Of a stretch of 64,000 nucleotides of DNA, positions 1 to 14,204 are shown piece after piece. The first letter of the stretch is position 1, and every line of letters begins with the position of its first letter. The position numbers and the translations under genes are program-made. The stretch is taken from contig NC_065541.1 in assembly GCF_932294415.1 (NCBI RefSeq), positions 55,344,290 through 55,408,289 of the forward strand, in the 5' to 3' direction. The DNA is from Quercus robur. Taxonomy: Eukaryota > Streptophyta > Magnoliopsida > Fagales > Fagaceae. Below the pieces are notes generated by a model. It made no database searches. It was given only the letters and a program-made list of their open reading frames with translations, and was not told the origin of the DNA.

Positions 1-1472
1 CATTATATTTTTTTTTTTATACGAAACATTCATTATATTAATACTCCATTAAAGCCACATCTGGACCATTATAAATATGGGTTCGGTTAGTGAATTTTCT
101 TACCTACATTAATTATCTATTTTTTTAAAAAAATTATTTATTTTTAGAAATTTTTTATAAAAAATTAAAAAAATTATCAAAACAATAAATCATTTTTTAA
201 TTTTTTAATAAAAATTTTTCTAAAATAGTTTATTAATAAAACTCTTATAATATAAGAATTTTTTTCTCAATCTTTATTAATAAGAATTCTTTAAAATATT
301 TAGGTTGTCGTATCAATATCGTATCAATCGTTTTATATTATAATTTTTCAAAAATTGTTCGTGTCATTGTATCATATCTATATCCATACCCATAATCATG
401 CTTCCTCGGCCATAGGTCTGAAATATTATTGTATAAAAAAATAAAAATTCATTCCAAATATTTGTTAATCAAATGTGAGATGAATTCAAAATTTTGATTC
501 CATCATAACACATAACAATAGACATCTAAACATGCATCAACATTTTACTTTTCCTAGTTGTATCCTGAGCACCCTGATGTAGAAACACTCAACCTCACGC
601 TAAAATAATTGATAGAAACTTGGATTACATGACATGCATTATACCTCAATATTGAGAGCTTCTTCATGGTCTAATCTTAAAAAATCTCAGTACCAAGAGT
701 AACCACTGCATAATTGGATATTACGCCTCACCTACCACTGAAGACAACTTGCGATTATAACTCATGATTGTATTTGTGACTCAAATGTTGAAAATTTGTA
801 CTAACATTAATTTTCTACTTCCATCAATTTTAAGGTTCCATCATACAAAAAACACTTGTAACAAACCATAATGGGGAGTTAATCGATGAAACCTTTTGTC
901 TGAAGGAACTGAGATATTCATATTCATTCTCACATCCTTGCTGGATTGCTCATTTCGTTCATTGAAAATGGGGTCTCCCTCTTTGTCGACTTTTATCAAA
1001 CTTTATTGTTCCTCTTAGTTATCCAATGTTTGATTCTCTTTCTACAAACAAAACACATGAGTGAGACAAAGCTCACTTTGAATTTTGTTTGCTTGCTTGC
1101 TATATCCACCACGTCTCAAGACTCTGAACCACCTAGGTTGAAGCAAAAAGTGTTAGACAAGAGTCACAGCTTTCACTTGCTTTTTTTTGGACCAACACCC
1201 TCACCCGGCCCGCTCTCTTTTTTCTTATGTGTTGGCATCCATATCACGTGATCATACTGTTTACTATTTACTATTTACTATTTAGGCATGAATGAACAGA
1301 AAAAAAACATCATCGCCTAATTTTATTCTTCCTAACACGTCAAATTTGCAAATCCAGAACCTCTTGAATAATTACTTTCATTGGCAAGTTAGCAGAAAGG
1401 TTCCACTATGTTTGCCAATAACAAAAAGAAAAGCAAAACCTTTGAAAAGTTGGAAGGGTTTATATGCTTTCT
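1..1472. other. AT-rich intergenic stretch without a gene
   Basis: I see no exon with credible splice sites or conserved protein here. Open frames are short and of low complexity. A short tandem run of the 7-mer TTTACTA lies at about 1261-1284. Confidence 0.6.
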
Positions 1473-1475
1473 TTA

Positions 1476-2433
1476 GAGCATTCCCATTAAGACTTTTAAA
1501 AAATTTAACATTTATCATTTCAAAACTTATATTTATAACATATAATACATCACTTTACAATATCCCTTATATCAAAACTTCTATTTTTTTTACACTTCAT
1601 TTAAATATTCTTTCTTTATTATTTTTTATTATTTCTCACTCTCCCTTTGTCTCTCTCTCGCACTATCTTTCCATCTTTCTCAACCCGGTGAAGCTTCTCC
1701 CTCCCTTTAATATTTGCTCTCAAAACCTCCATGGCCTGAGCTTTTCAAGCTCATCACCGATAAACCACGGCCACAGCTACAGCCACAGCCACCACCACCA
1801 ACCACCAAAAAAAAAAAAAAAACCCACGGCACAAACCGAGAAGCTTCTCCCTCTCTCTGATATTTGCTCTCAAAACCTCCATAGCTTGAGCTTTTCAAGC
1901 TCATCACCTCTAACCACGGCCACAGCCACAGCCATCACCACCAACCACAACCTCAACCCCTAACCACCAAAAATAAAAAATAAAAAAAAAAACCCACAAC
2001 ACAAATCGCAGCGAAAACCCACCACAAAACCCACCACCCCAGAAACCCCGATCCTCTCCTCAACCCCGATCTTCAACCCACGGCCTCAACCAACTCAACC
2101 CATGGTCTCAACCAACCCCAACCACCGTCGGACCCAGACCTACTTACAGTCATCGAGACCCATCAGACCCACAGAGAAGCTACGGGAAAGTGAGAGAGGA
2201 GAGAGAAGAAAGAAGGGAAAAATAAAAAACAAATACACGCACAGTTACCGTTAGAATAAAAAAATAGTTTTTAGTTTAAGATTTGTGCTACAGTAAGGTT
2301 GTATTAATACAATCTCATTGTAGCAGTATCTTAAAATCTTTGAGATATGAAATGTTTGATGGGGTTGGTTTTTTGCTGAATTGGTGCTAAAATTTAGCAT
2401 ATGGCACTTTTAGCTCCCTTAATGAGAACGCTC
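1476..2433. mobile_element. Non-autonomous PIF/Harbinger-like (Tourist-type) DNA element
   Basis: The left end reads GAGCATTCCCATTAAG. The right end, reverse-complemented, reads GAGCGTTCTCATTAAG, so 14 of 16 bases match. Both ends are flanked directly by TTA (1473-1475 and 2434-2436), the 3-bp target duplication typical of PIF/Harbinger transposons. The 958-bp interior has no transposase frame. It holds a CT- and CCA-rich pseudo-exonic core with a 150-bp tandem duplication and, near the right end, a small palindrome centred on TTGTATTAATACAA. Superfamily assignment rests on TSD and TIR only. Confidence 0.7.
1690..1988. repeat. Two-copy tandem repeat, period 150 bp, inside the PIF-like element
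   Basis: The word GAAGCTTCTCCCTC recurs at 1690 and 1840, followed in both copies by TTTGCTCTCAAAACCTCCAT and CTTTTCAAGCTCATCACC, then by CCACGGCCACAG runs. The copies differ by scattered substitutions and by A-run length, so the duplication is not very recent. Confidence 0.8.
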
Positions 2434-2436
2434 TTA

Positions 2437-3836
2437 GCCATTACTATACTTTTCCAAGCTTTGCAGATGGGTAGATGTGACTGCTGCATTTAAGTCGCTT
2501 TTAAGTCACACAAGTCAAGTAGTAGCAATTTGAACCATACCATACCAGCTTTTCATTTGGGTTCATGGGTGTGACAAGTACCAAACTTGATAGAGACAAT
2601 TGCCTGCAGGTTATATCAATGGGGAAAAATACGAACAAGAATTACAAGTAAAAGTAAGAAAAAGGAAATCGAATGATTCGAATCACAGACACTGTTCCTT
2701 ATGGTGGTTCATTCTTTTGTTGCTTTCAAAATGTGATGTTAAGTTTGTAATTGCATTAACTGATTAGTAAATTATGATTACAAAAAAACTGATTAGTAAA
2801 TTATAAAGGAGAGTTTTTTAAACTTGTAAACTATATTGTCATTTGTCATCAAATAAGCATCAAGGTTTTGAGGTAGAAATATTGTCAATATTAGGGGAGA
2901 AGGGAACCACTACTTTTTCTTGTTCGATAAGCAAAAGAGCTACAAGGATAAGCGTTGGACTTTCCTTCCATTAAAAATTCTCCTATTCTCTTTAATTTTT
3001 ATTCGGATGGAAGACACATGGATGACAAAAAATTCTAAAGGTAGAAAACTATCCAAATCAAAGTAGAAACTCCTTTGGCAAACCCACCGCCTATACACCA
3101 ACACCCTTGGTAGCGTACAACAAGGGGTCAGTGAAAATGGTGCCAGAAATGCCACCAAATTCTAAGAAGGATTGTTGGGGCTATCAAAGTTGCCAATGAA
3201 AATACTTGGTTGCCACACTAGGTATTGCACCAAAACTTCCCTGGTGAGCAAGTTCTAACACACATTTTTACATTTTAAATAACCTTACACATATTTCAAC
3301 ATACTTTTTCACCCACATGTATATCAAAAACACTCAAACAACATTACTCAAACTCCTTTACCAAACAGGCATCTCTCGTTGCGACACTTGTTTAGCCCAA
3401 AAATAGTCTATTAGGAGATGCAAAGGAGTTTCATTTCACTTTTCAAAAGACAACAGATTTGGTGCATGTTTAGATTAACTTTTTACTAATTTGTACAATT
3501 GTATGGAGTATTTGTATTATCAATAAATTACAAATAATAATCTTATGCAATCCAATCTTGAGTCTATATAAGTATATTTTTCAACATGTATACATATAAA
3601 ATATAATATTATATATATTTAAATCAAGTTTTATGTTCACAAGCTTGTTCTTAAACACATTATTATGTTTGAAGTTAGTTTGTTTAATAGTCGAACATAA
3701 ATAAGTTATTTCCCAGACTGAACTTGAGCAGTTAATAAACAATGAACTCGAGTTGTTAATAAACAATTTGGTTCATTTATAATCCTAACCACTAGTGAGA
3801 TAATGATAGCTTTACCCATCTAAAACTAATTAATTT
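2437..3836. other. Intergenic stretch, nothing recognised
   Basis: AT-rich DNA. The open frames here lack splice context, codon bias or recognisable motifs. Confidence 0.5.
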
Positions 3837-4125
3837 TCGTTTGGATAGAACTTATTTTGTTGAAACTGAAAACACTGTAGTAAAATAATTTTTAAATGTG
3901 TGAATAATACCGTATGACCAATTTTTAATGAAAAAGTTACTAAAAAGTGAGATTTGTGGGTCTCATATACTATTCACGGATCCACTAATGTGCTAAAAAG
4001 GTTGAAAAATCAAATAGTGTGACTATTGTTCATGAACAGTAACAGCATTATCTCCTGAAATGCGTGCAAAAAAAAAAAAAAAAACAAACAAACAAACAAA
4101 CACCATACGTGTATCCAAATCCCAC
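3837..4125 (+). mobile_element. MITE, family A (TTTGGATAGAACTTATTTTG ends), eroded copy
   Basis: It shares with copies at 33305-33553 (inverted) and 53805-54058 the words CGTTTGGAT..ACTTATTTTGTTGAAA, ACACTGTAG, AAATAATTTTTAAATGTGTG and a central CACTGTTCATG-like segment. The right end reads ATCCAAATCCCAC, the complement of the left terminus. No coding capacity. This copy is diverged and its exact ends are approximate. Confidence 0.65.
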
Positions 4126-4236
4126 CTAATATCTGGGAGCAAGGGGATTATAAATTATAATTTGTCAAACAGTTAAATTACAAAACTGCCCATCTAAAAC
4201 TAAATCAAACACAATTAATACCCCTTCTGTAAACTT

Positions 4237-4487
4237 TGGGCCGAAAACATTGATTGAATCAATTTCTGGGTTGGCCTTAGAAGTCAGAACCAAGAAGTAT
4301 TCATAAACGTAGCACACATATTGGGCCAAGAGCAGCCCAACATAGAAGCCCAGGCCCATCACACTAAGCAAGAATAGGGCCCAGTACGGTCCCCCCAAAA
4401 AAAACGAAAAAAGCCCAGGGACTCGGTTGCAAATAACCAAAACAATAAAAAGTTAAGAACCCTAGCCTCCATTTCTGTCTAGGGTTT
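4237..4487 (+). promoter_or_regulatory. RPS13 promoter: site II cluster plus telo-box
   Basis: Seven site II type motifs (TGGGCC, AGCCCA, GGCCCA) lie at 4237-4242, 4322-4327, 4334-4339, 4347-4352, 4353-4358, 4378-4383 and 4412-4417. A telo-box, TAGGGTTT (AAACCCTA on the other strand), lies at 4480-4487, about 85 bp before the start codon, and a related ACCCTAG lies near 4460. Site II plus telo-box is the established promoter signature of plant ribosomal protein and other growth-related genes, where TCP and telo-box binding factors act. The motifs are seen; use by these factors is inferred. Confidence 0.75.
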
Positions 4488-4569
4488 CTCTAAGAGCAAC
4501 AAACAGAGAGAGAGTGAGAGAGAGCCACTGTGAGCAAAAGAGGCACAGAGAAACTCACTTGCCGTCACC

Positions 4570-6851
<2,282 letters not shown>

Positions 6852-8116
6852 GTTAGATGTTTTCTGGTAAAAGTTTTGGAGGCTCCCATGAATGTACTCT
6901 TGAACGAGGAGACTTAAATTTTTTTTCAGTACCCAATGGTTTGGCAGATTTTGTTGAAAGAGCTTTGTCAGGATAATTTTTATGGTTAAACAATTTGGCT
7001 GTTGGAATGCATTTGAGCAAGTTTCTTTAAATTTCTTTAAAAACAAGATGACAATATAGATGCACCATTTATGATAGCAGAGTGACTTCAACAAAAGCAT
7101 TTCTTTAAAAATTCAGATACTGTGCAACCGAAATATTACTGATGATGCAGTGTTGAATGATGAAGTAGGCTATGCTTGGCATATAAACTAGGTGCCCGTA
7201 CCAGTGTATATTGTCTTAGGTTTGGTAAAAGAAGTCTTATTATTTTTGGTAAATATAAAGAACAGTCTTTAAGTTCTGTAAAAGAACATCCGCAGCATAG
7301 TTCGTCAAATTCTGAGGCGTATTTCAATCAAAGTTTAATAGACTCACTAAAAACAATCTAAAATTCAATGTTTTAAGTTAGTAATCAGACCAGCCCCATC
7401 TGTTTCAGCTAAATTTCCCAAGGAAGGGGTAAAAAATGATTTACTGATATGCAGTAGAAGCTGAGATGCTGATAGAATCAGAGAAACCTCGTGTAACTCG
7501 CTTTGGTCTGAGATGACCCAAACGAAACCCTGATCAAAGCCAAACCTTTATATGGTTAAATGAAGCTCCCAAGTTTCGGTCGAGAGAGTCTGAGAATGAA
7601 GAGAATGATATTTTAGTGGAGAAGAGAGAGAAAAATTGAATAAAAAATACCCAAATATTAATAAAACATCTTGCCATAGGCTTTTATTATTAGAATTTCA
7701 CTGTAGTTCATACCCAAATTTTGTGTTTGGTGTGCTAAATACATTTGATGCTAGTGCTCGGTAGTCAGTGGCCTAACTTTGGAGCCCACCTGCGGGGTAA
7801 AGTTCAAGTTCAATACCAACAGAAGAGAACCCACGTAACTGGTTCAAGTTCAACACCAACTTTTGTTAAAGCTTCTTCAACCAAGCTTGGATAAAGTTTG
7901 ATAGATCTTAAATCCTCCAGCTCCAATGGACGATGATGACATTAGCTATATTATTAATAACTAATAAATTACCTATGCGATGCACTAATAATATTGTAAT
8001 GTTTTATGTAAGATGGTTTTGGAAAATGTTTTTATGTATTATAGCATACTTTTTATAGAACTTTATTAGTAACAATTATAAATTTCACATACATATCCAT
8101 TATAATTATTCTATTG

Positions 8117-8166
<50 letters not shown>

Positions 8167-8540
8167 TTGGAGGAATATTATACAATAAATTTGATATAGA
8201 ATGAGTATTTCTATTTCTCTTACAAATATTTTGTCAATCTCTGGTTTTTTATTTTGGTAATAGTGAAATAGTGCATTTTATTTAACAATCCACAACATTT
8301 TCATGTCTTTTTATCTCTACCCAAGGCCTTATCTGATTAGTTATATTAGTCCTTAATATTTTTTCTTTAGCTTTTAATATAACCTACCTACTATCCTCAA
8401 AACACACCTTCTGTAGACCTTGAGCTCTAGGAGGCTTGCACGTAAAACACATGTAACAGTTCCTTAAGTTTGCACCATTTCCGAAATTAAGTTTCTAGGA
8501 ACACAAAGTTATATTTAGAGTAAAGTCTTAGTAATGCGTT
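6852..8540. other. RPS13 3' flank and AT-rich intergenic DNA
   Basis: The first few hundred bases are presumably RPS13 3' UTR and termination region. No further gene is supported. Words such as GTTCAAGTTCAA recur at about 7800-7860. An extreme A tract lies at 8117-8164. Confidence 0.45.
8117..8164. repeat. 48-bp uninterrupted A homopolymer
   Basis: A pure A run, much longer than other A tracts in the window. It could be the expanded tail of an old retroposed copy on the + strand, but the sequence before it (to about 7900) matches no family I recognise. Assembly or sequencing slippage is also possible at such a tract. Confidence 0.85.
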
Positions 8541-10701
8541 TGTTGATGCTCATTTTGGAAGCCCAATAGCAAGAAGAAGCCCAACAATATGGGCAGAAAA
8601 GAATTAGTGGATTGATAAAAAAACAATTAAGCCCAGAGAAAGAAGTAGTAAACCCATGGTTATTATGTGATGTAGAAAAGTAAGAATAGGCCACAGCAGG
8701 CCTGAAGTAATGAAGTAAGAAAGTAAGGGGTTGATGGAAAGCCCATAAGCCCTAAGGATGAAGGATAAGGTAATTGGACCAAGGAAGTCTAAAAGAGTTA
8801 GTAAAGGCCCATGGGAATGCAGAATTATAAAATGAGCCGAGGATGCCTAAGGAAAGCAAATGGGCCAAGGTTGCTCAAGGAGAAAGGAATAAGCCAAAGG
8901 AGCCCACAAGCAATGTAATGGGTCAAGAAAGCCCACAAGAGGCCCAAAAGAGGCCCAACAAACACGGGTCAAATAACACCACAACAGGAATAGCAGAGTG
9001 ATACAGCAGGAATGGCAGCAAGATTACAGAAAGAGCAAAGAATGGGCTAAAGAGAGGAAAACCCACAATCAAGCAAGGCCTAGCCCTTGAAAGGAGCAAG
9101 CCAATAAAGAATGAAAAATTAGAAAACAGTTCATGCCATAAGAAGTCAAGGATGAGCAGTAGAATGCACAAATGAACCTCTAGACCATGGCAAACGCATG
9201 AGTAGCGGACAAGCTTTTGACGTACACGGAAGTGGAGCACGCGCAAGGCCCAGGCACTACCAACCTGTACCCAGCCAATACAGGAGTGGTGAGTCATGGA
9301 TCAAAGGTAAGAAAGGGTATGGTCTGGCGGGGGGAGAAGGGAAAACCTATTCTGAAGTTCTTGCTCAGATTCTTTTGGGAGAGATATCCTGCTGGGATGA
9401 CATACCACCCAAAAGAAGGAAGAATGAGTTGGAACCACTAGGTACATGCCATGAGAGATAGCAAGAGAGAATACTCACACTGTGGTGGATAAGAATGTCA
9501 CGGTGAATAAGCAAACAAAACAGTCTTCTTTGTTTGGTAATAGGGAGTGGCACAGCCAACACATGTAAATGATAGTGGCTGGGCAGCTGACAAACCAGTG
9601 AGTGGTTGGGAAGGACACCATAATCCAAAAAAAGAGATAGCAAGAGAGAATACCCATACTGTGGTGGATAAGAATACCACGGTGAACAAGCAAACAAAAC
9701 AGTCTTCTTTGTTTGGTAATAGGGAGTGGCACAGCCAAAACATGTAAGTGATAATGGCTGGGCAGCTGACAAACCAGTGAGTGGTTGGGAAGGACACCCT
9801 AATCTAGACAAAAGTAGTTAAAGGCTAAAATGATAAAAACTAGTCACGGCAGACAGTATATAAAGGGTCCTTACCGTGCACAGTAACATCATCGCAATAG
9901 TAGTAACCACTAAGAGAGAATCATAGTACCACCATCACACCACACGAGTAAGACTAAGAAAGAAAGAAAAGATGGGGAAAGAATTAAAGTAGCAAAAACA
10001 GAGTGAAAGAAGTAGAGGATTAGGAAGAGAAAGAGAGAGTGTAGAGTGGCAGACATACACCAATAGGCTAAGTCCTTTTCTCCCTCTAAAAGCCCACCCT
10101 TTATTAAGGATAAAGGATTTGTTTGGGCATAAACCATTTAGGCCCGTTCCCTCAAAGTCTACAGCAGGATTCTCCTTCGAGGTTGTCCACATTGAGGCAG
10201 TGGTTTCCTCCTTGGTCACAGTCCTATAGCACAACTAAACATGGCAAACTAATCTTTTTTTTTTCTTTAATCTCATTATTATTTCTTTTCTTGTCTTTGC
10301 AATTTTACTTATGATACGAATCCTGTTATTGTGTTGTCCTTTTCATTAAGAATCCCTTATTTATCTTGCCTGGTAGTAAGGACATCCCTTTCAATTTTGT
10401 TTTATTACATTTATCTGTTGTAACCTTTTTTGCAATAGTTTCGTTTTGTCTAACAACAAGTGTGTTGTCTTTATTATTGCCCTATTGTATTTGCCTGCCA
10501 TAACTTTGTTGTAACAGCTACGCTTGCCATGGGCATGTAATCAAAGTTTCAGCAAAAAATGGCATAGTTTGTGCACAAGCCGGACCAAGGTGAGTTGCAA
10601 TTGGACCGGTCCTAACTCTCCTACCCAAAATACTTGAGCCTCAATGCAGCAGGAGATAGCCCAGCCCAACATCTCAAAAAGACCCACCACAGTGTTCAAC
10701 A
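8541..10701 (+). mobile_element. Solo long terminal repeat of an LTR retrotransposon (fossil)
   Basis: The segment begins TGTTGATGCTC and ends GTGTTCAACA, giving the TG..CA termini and short inverted ends usual for LTRs. A promoter-like TATATAAAGG at about 9858 is followed by a C-rich leader, as in U3/R. No primer-binding site, gag or pol follows either end, so this looks like a single LTR left by recombination. It is about 2.16 kb, long for a plant LTR, which favours Ty3/gypsy, but the superfamily is not proven. Part of U3 is tandemly duplicated. No clean 5-bp target duplication is visible and no coding capacity is present. With one LTR the age cannot be estimated. Confidence 0.55.
9455..9812. 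repeat. Tandem duplication, period 179 bp, within the solo LTR
   Basis: GAGATAGCAAGAGAGAATAC recurs at 9455 and 9634, and GTGGTGGATAAGAAT at 9482 and 9661, followed by the same run in both copies. The copies are nearly identical with a handful of substitutions. Confidence 0.88.
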
Positions 10702-12112
10702 ATAACAACAATAGATTTTATTATATATTGAAATGTAGTAATGTAATATTTACAATTGACTAATTTATTTAAAGGGGAAAAAAGTAACTACACTTCACCA
10801 AAAATAAAAATTAATAATAAAAACAGTAGGTAAGATGTTGCAATTGGGCCTTGGCTCAAGTGGTAGAGGGATGACTGATGAGATATCAGGTAGTACTTAG
10901 CTACAAATCTTGCTCAACAAACATATGTTGAGATGATGACCACTATTTTCCTTCCGGCATCAGATTTTTAGTTCTAGGCTATCACCTAGGATTCAAAGCA
11001 AATTTAAATTAATAAATTTCAACGTGCTTGACATGGGTTGAATAAGTTAGCTACAAAAGCTGGGACACCTACAAGCATGTAGGCCACACACACATATTGA
11101 TACAAACATATCTATTTATGAAATGTTCACATGTGAAGTCATTTAATCTTACCCATAGAAGATTGAAAGAAGCAATAAAAGATATTTCAAGATATACATG
11201 ACACTATTAGCTTACTGTGTCAACAAAACACATGCTTTCCAAATTGCAAATAACACGAACTCCCAAGTCCAGCAACACATGAAATGCCCCAACAAATTGG
11301 ACACTTTATATAGATGCAACATCAAGGTAAAGAGTAGCATCTTCAATATGCTCTGATATCCAAAGACAAAGGTGAATAAATAATATTAGAATAGATCAAC
11401 TAATGTTGGACAAAAGTAATCACATGTCTAGTTAATACCATCACTAAATTCAAAGCAATTGCAATATTGAACCCTACTCAGTGCCTCTCAAAGGCAAATA
11501 CAAAGCAAAAACTTAAAAGTAGAAACGCATTCAAATACATGCATATTAAGAAGAAAGAAAACTACTTTGCAACTAGACAAAAGTTATGTTAGTGATCAGA
11601 AAGCTCTCATTAGACTTGTGCTTATGCCTCTAGTAATAATGTGCCTAGTAACGATAACAAATTAAACACACATAGAGGACATTTAAGGCATCATCACTCT
11701 GGGATAAAATTTGTTAAGTTACAACTTATAAGGCATCAACTGTTTCACAACCTTCACCAAATTCATTTTGGTCTTCAACTTTGTGCTCTAATCCCTGTAG
11801 CCTAGGTGTCTCCTCTACTTTCCAAAGAAAATAACATATGGACACTAATAACTAAGAAGGCAACATCACAAACCTCTAACATATGCTTGTTAGATTTAAA
11901 TTAGGCTACATATATCCCAACTCTGATCAAAAAAATCATAATGTTCTTTATAAAATTAGAGAGCATTTTTACAAAAATATTTTATATAGACAATTCAAAG
12001 AACTATTTAAAAACTTGAGACTAAGAATAAAATAGCTTTCACCTAATGCTATAGATAAAATGGGTTGACATATTGCAAATGAATTTTCATATTGATTATC
12101 TCTAAAACAAAT
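10702..12112. other. Intergenic stretch with a SINE-like piece
   Basis: Apart from the SINE-like segment near 10850 I see no gene or clear repeat. The stretch is AT-rich and its open frames are short. Confidence 0.45.
10843..10935 (+). mobile_element. tRNA-derived SINE head, possible
   Basis: TTGGCTCAAGTGGTAGAGGG at 10851-10870 fits a pol III box A. About 35-40 bp later, TACAAATCTTGC resembles a decayed box B (consensus GTTCAAATC). This spacing is typical of plant tRNA-derived SINEs. The 3' end and tail are not recognisable and no tRNA cloverleaf folds, so this is at best an old remnant. Confidence 0.4.
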
Positions 12113-13465
12113 GTGTGTGTCCTTTTTGGATAGTGCCCAAGCCCAAGTAGAAACAAGGACCCTGAGCCCTTTACTTGTTGTTTTAAGGGACTGGGCTTGG
12201 TTCACTGTAGCTAAATGGACTGATTACGAACCAGATGGTGCACAAAGCACGAATCCTACAACACATACATGCTAGCAAACAAGAAATATATGTATTGAAC
12301 GACAAGAAACAATAAAAGGAACAATGTGGTAAATAAAGACACAAAATAAAAAGTTAAGGGTCCTTAAGACAATGCAAAATATTCCATTAATTTCTTAATT
12401 GTGTAATACATTAAGCTCACTAGGACGTGTTAAAAGGTCCAAATAAGTTCAAAAATCACAAACTTAGATGGCTCTTCAGGCCTCTAAGACTTGCAAAGTT
12501 TGAATCCTTTTGAATCCAAGTGTGTTCTCTAGTGGTTGTTTGAAGATACCGGGTGGTATTTCTCTCTCTTTTCTTTCTTTTTTGAATTCTAACAAAGTTT
12601 TCTCGATAATTCTACGCTAATTCCTTGTTGCTGAATGCCCTTCACTGTTGGCTGCTTCCTCTTTTTATAGTGTCATCCTAGGGTTCCCGAGGTACCACTA
12701 ATTCCCCCATTTACTCCCCTAGGTACCAGAACCAATGTTGTGCCAGCAACATTCATGACTAGTCCCTTCCTCATTTCTCATAATTTTCTTCTTTTGGTGT
12801 TTTTTCCCCAAAAGTCTCTTGCTGACTTTTCGTTCTGGGGTGTCCTTAGAGAGCTGACATTTGATCCTTCTTCCTTTAAGACTTCTAAACCTCACATTTT
12901 CATACTCAGCTTTTGGCTACCTTTCCCTTTATCATTTTTCCTAAGTGAGCTGATTCCTTCCTACTAGGTTGAAAGTTTCCTAGCCACTTCCCTTCCTGGT
13001 TTTTCTTTCTAGGTTCCCCGAGGTACCAGCCCATTGTTCATGAATTATTGGTACCCAAGCCCTCTGATTCCTCTCTGCATCATTGGGTGGCTGATAGAGA
13101 TATATCTGTTCTCGTTCCTTGTGTTTCTTGGCACCCCTTTTGAACTGTTTTAATCCAACCTTAGCTTTGCTGCACGTCTCGAGGATCTCGAGCTCCTGGT
13201 AGTCCCCAAGTATCCCAGCCCAGTTCTTACCACTGGGCTCCTTGGCAATTTTCTAACCTTGGCGGGTTAGGTTTTTCTTCTTTCCTTCGTTTCATGAGTT
13301 CTAAGGCTTACCCATTTTTGGGTTCCTCCTTAAAACCCTTAATAGATTTGGGTCTACCATCTTTTTTCTTTATTATAGGCTTAAGTGTTTTATTTTTTGA
13401 TGGAGTTCAATTCTCTGTGCCATTTTGGGCCTTAGTGTAACATTATGACTTTTTAAACCTCAACA
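12113..13465 (-). mobile_element. LTR-like fragment of an LTR retrotransposon (fossil), ends approximate
   Basis: Read on the minus strand the stretch begins TGTTGAGG (13465 downward) and carries a TATA box, CTATAAAAAGAGG, at about 12663-12674. Its composition is similar to the solo LTR at 8.5-10.7 kb, with many AGCCC and CCCAGT words. No internal coding region adjoins it and no target duplication was found. The lower boundary is uncertain and the superfamily unassigned. It appears to be a broken or solo remnant. Confidence 0.38.
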
Positions 13466-14204
13466 ACTGGGAACATGAATTGGCGTGTGTACTGCTTGTT
13501 AGACATTGAGCTTGAGTCCAAGCTAATGAGTGTCTAAACAATCAATTAAGTGGGTAAAGACCTTAGCTTTTTTAACTTGCCCACGCTTGCTCCTACTTTT
13601 TCACATAAAAGTATATTACATAAAAATAAGATAAAAAATAAGTTGATACAAAATTGAAAAAAAAGGAAGAAAACCCGGAGCTAAATTATTGGGCCTTACT
13701 AGATCTTGTATATACTGTAGCAAGAAATAAACATGTCCACGTAATAGACCTGCAAAATGGAAATTTTACAAAGTTAGATTCTACAAAAAAAAAAAAAAAA
13801 ACATTCAGGTATCTTATCAAACAATTTATGTGCATGTAATAAAAAGTTTGTTAGTTAAGTCCACCCCAGCAACAGCAAATTTTTTTGAGAAAAGGGGGTG
13901 ATTGGCAGAGAGAGACAAACAAATTAAACTTTAAAGAATAGAAAATAATCAAACCTTGAATTAGAAGAGTGTCTGAGGGCAAGGTCATCGCTTTCATTAC
14001 ACTTGGGGAGGCTTGGGCTTTTCAAATAATTTGTAATATGATAAGTGGGCTTGGGTTTTTAAAACCTTTTGTATATTATCTCAAACCTCAGGTAGGTTAT
14101 TGTATTTTACCCAATAATTTATCAAAGTCAGATTACCTTCCCTCCTCTATTACAGTATCTCTTTCTCTCTCCAGAGGATCGCATACGCATCCATTCACCA
14201 ATCC
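13466..14204. other. TPT1 upstream region
   Basis: AT-rich DNA without a coding frame. The last 200 bp before the TPT1 leader hold two site II type motifs and CT-rich stretches. Confidence 0.45.
14014..14051 (+). promoter_or_regulatory. Pair of TGGGCT site II motifs upstream of TPT1
   Basis: TGGGCT occurs at 14014-14019 and 14046-14051, about 150-190 bp before the first proposed start codon. Tandem TGGGCY motifs are common upstream of plant housekeeping genes. Function here is inferred from position only. Confidence 0.45.

Noticed and set aside
1292-1963. 223-codon frame on the + strand
   Set aside because: Ser/His/Pro-rich low complexity, overlapping the PIF-like element and its tandem repeat; no domain or splice context.
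9198-10234. Several 75-150 codon frames around 9.2-10.2 kb
   Set aside because: They lie in the solo LTR, some duplicated by its 179-bp repeat, and show no conserved protein.
10851-10935. A functional tRNA gene
   Set aside because: Only box A is good; no acceptor stem or anticodon arm can be formed, so SINE remnant is the better reading.
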